From: an uncultured cyanobacterium
GTDB taxonomy: Bacteria; Cyanobacteriota; Cyanobacteriia; PCC-6307; Cyanobiaceae
NCBI GenBank assembly: GCA_903823115.1
Contig: CAIJRN010000034.1
Location: 62,001 to 126,000, forward strand
Direction of reading: 5' to 3'
DNA length: 64,000 nucleotides
Of this stretch, positions 63,307 to 64,000 are shown piece after piece. The notes below the pieces were generated by a model that saw nothing but the letters and a program-made list of their open reading frames with translations, did not search any database and had not been told where the DNA came from. Position 1 is the first letter of the stretch. The number at the start of each line of letters is the position of its first letter. The translations under genes were made by a program, and so were the position numbers.

Positions 63307-63517
63307 TGATGATCTCCTGTTGGCGTGACTCGACCAGGCGCTCTGCGTCTTTAGCCTTTGCTGAGCTTAGCCCAATGTTGTGTGCGAGTTCGATGGTCGG
63401 CCTGAGCCAGAACTTCGCCTCACCATCTGGATGACTGACATGTATATGAATACGGCTTTCCTCTCGAGAGAAGAAGAAAAAACGAAATTCGCCATCCCGG
63501 AAGACTGTTGGTGACAA
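63278..63517 (-). CDS. DUF4160 family protein
   Basis: 79 residues: SPTVFRDGEFRFFFFSREES then RIHIHVSHPDGEAKFWLRPT and a helical end. This is DUF4160, the usual partner of DUF2442; the pair behaves like a type II toxin-antitoxin module in context, though activity is not established. First gene of the pair. Confidence 0.87.
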   Translation of the reverse strand: MSPTVFRDGEFRFFFFSREESRIHIHVSHPDGEAKFWLRPTIELAHNIGLSSAKAKDAERLVESRQQEIINAWNNHFRG

Positions 63518-63640
63518 GCAGGCTCCCCTATTAGTTCGTCAGCATAGCCTCGTTCCCAGTGCGGTGACAGGACAGCAGCTGCAGCGACAAGTCATTGATG
63601 CTCAGAATTCGGGCTGGACCCGGAACGGCTGTCCGCATCT

Positions 63641-63730
63641 TTCCAACGCTCGCCATCACCAGGTCGCAAGGAGCCTGGGAGGAAAACATATAGTGAACGG
63701 AGGAGGCCCTGGTGCATGGCGGTGTTAGGT
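63641..63730 (-). other. attC-type recombination site (site G)
   Basis: 90 bp. Cassette-sense start ACCTAAC is perfect, and the end is GCGTTGGAA. The arms CGCCATGCACCAGG and CCTGGTGATGGCG pair with one unpaired G. It overlaps the original stop codon of the Mrr-type gene (63725-63727), as is common for cassettes. Its arms differ from sites A, B and D. Confidence 0.75.
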
Positions 63731-64000
63731 AGCCTCCTCATCGAAGTAATCACTATCAATTTTGGGAATACGCAAAACACGTGCGTTGACTCCAATCTCA
63801 TGGTCAATCATCAAACCTTAGAGACGTAGGCCGTCAACAAGGACGATTCCCTCAACAGAGCGGGCAAAATCCAATGCCTGCGCAGTATATGTCGATGTGG
63901 TAATAAAGACTCCTTTTCTGGCTTTATGTCCCGCCAGTGCGCCGTAAAAAGCCTGCAAATCTGGTCTGCCAACACTGCTCTGCCAACGTTTTGCTTGAAC
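63725..64000 (-). pseudogene. mrr: Mrr-type restriction endonuclease, C-terminal part, with in-frame stop (cut by window edge)
   Basis: The minus frame entering at base 64000 reads VQAKRWQSSVGRPDLQAFYG then GVFITTSTYTAQALDFARSV and GIVLVDGLRL, the Mrr catalytic core with the QAKRW active-site strand. A TAA at 63818-63820 interrupts it, after which the same frame continues GLMIDHEIGVNARVLRIPKI and stops at 63725-63727. So the enzyme lacks its last 30 residues unless the stop is read through or is a sequencing error. The N-terminal part is outside the window. Confidence 0.78.

Noticed and set aside
57807-64000. Genomic island bounded by a tRNA or insertion sequences, or prophage
   Set aside because: No tRNA, transposase, integrase or phage structural gene is visible in this part; the only tRNA in the window (48882-48955) is 9 kb away.

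Overview
This window comes from a unicellular picocyanobacterium of the Cyanobium / freshwater Synechococcus type. The chromosome is very GC-rich and contains HIP1-type GCGATCGC octamers (for example at 166-173). It carries photosystem II genes (psbEFLJ, ycf48, rubA, psbH, psbN, psbI), plastid-type NDH-1 genes (ndhCKJ), ntcA, and many families restricted to cyanobacteria (DUF3084, DUF3146, DUF2811, DUF3181, DUF1997, DUF4079, DUF3769).

Layout. 1-2.9 kb: end of a nucleotide-sugar dehydrogenase gene, a UDP-glucuronate decarboxylase, a decayed sugar epimerase, and hisS. 2.9-7.7 kb: the PSII assembly block psbJ-L-F-E / ycf48 / rubA on the minus strand, divergent from ndhC-K-J. 7.8-15.2 kb: an exported amidohydrolase, a membrane protein built on a 21-bp repeat, a YvcK/CofD-type protein, an MCE-type lipid ABC module, and a 0.7 kb stretch of gene debris. 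15.2-22.3 kb: glmM, a lytic transglycosylase, a NIL-domain ferredoxin, txlA, thyX and a Coq4 homologue. 22.4-25.8 kb: a large multidomain GH9 cellulase with two CBM2 modules and a secretion-type C-terminus. 26-33.6 kb: a LuxR regulator, dcd, a CobO-like protein, rph, ntcA, a YqgF-like nuclease, pth, tatA, psbH and psbN. 33.8-37.4 kb: a GH38 alpha-mannosidase between psbN and psbI. 37.5-57.8 kb: mostly core genes (psbI, a DUF3769 outer-membrane protein, leuDC, hydroxyacid dehydrogenase, cinA, wecA-like, glyA, tRNA-Arg, murJ, sfsA, ispH, purH, an esterase).

57.8-64 kb is different in kind. Its base composition is lower in GC and nearly all genes lie on the minus strand. They are short accessory genes: a methyltransferase, hicAB, a glycosyltransferase, brnTA, a second hicBA, a DUF4160/DUF2442 pair, and a broken Mrr-type nuclease. 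They are separated by imperfect palindromes of about 85-90 bp that begin RYYYAAC and end GTTRRRY. These look like integron attC recombination sites. I read the region as an integron cassette array with no integrase in view (a CALIN, or the tail of a larger integron beyond base 64000), carrying three recognisable toxin-antitoxin modules and a fourth TA-like gene pair. This is the most interesting structure in the window.

All calls come from reading the sequence and translated frames by eye. No database search or structure prediction was run.
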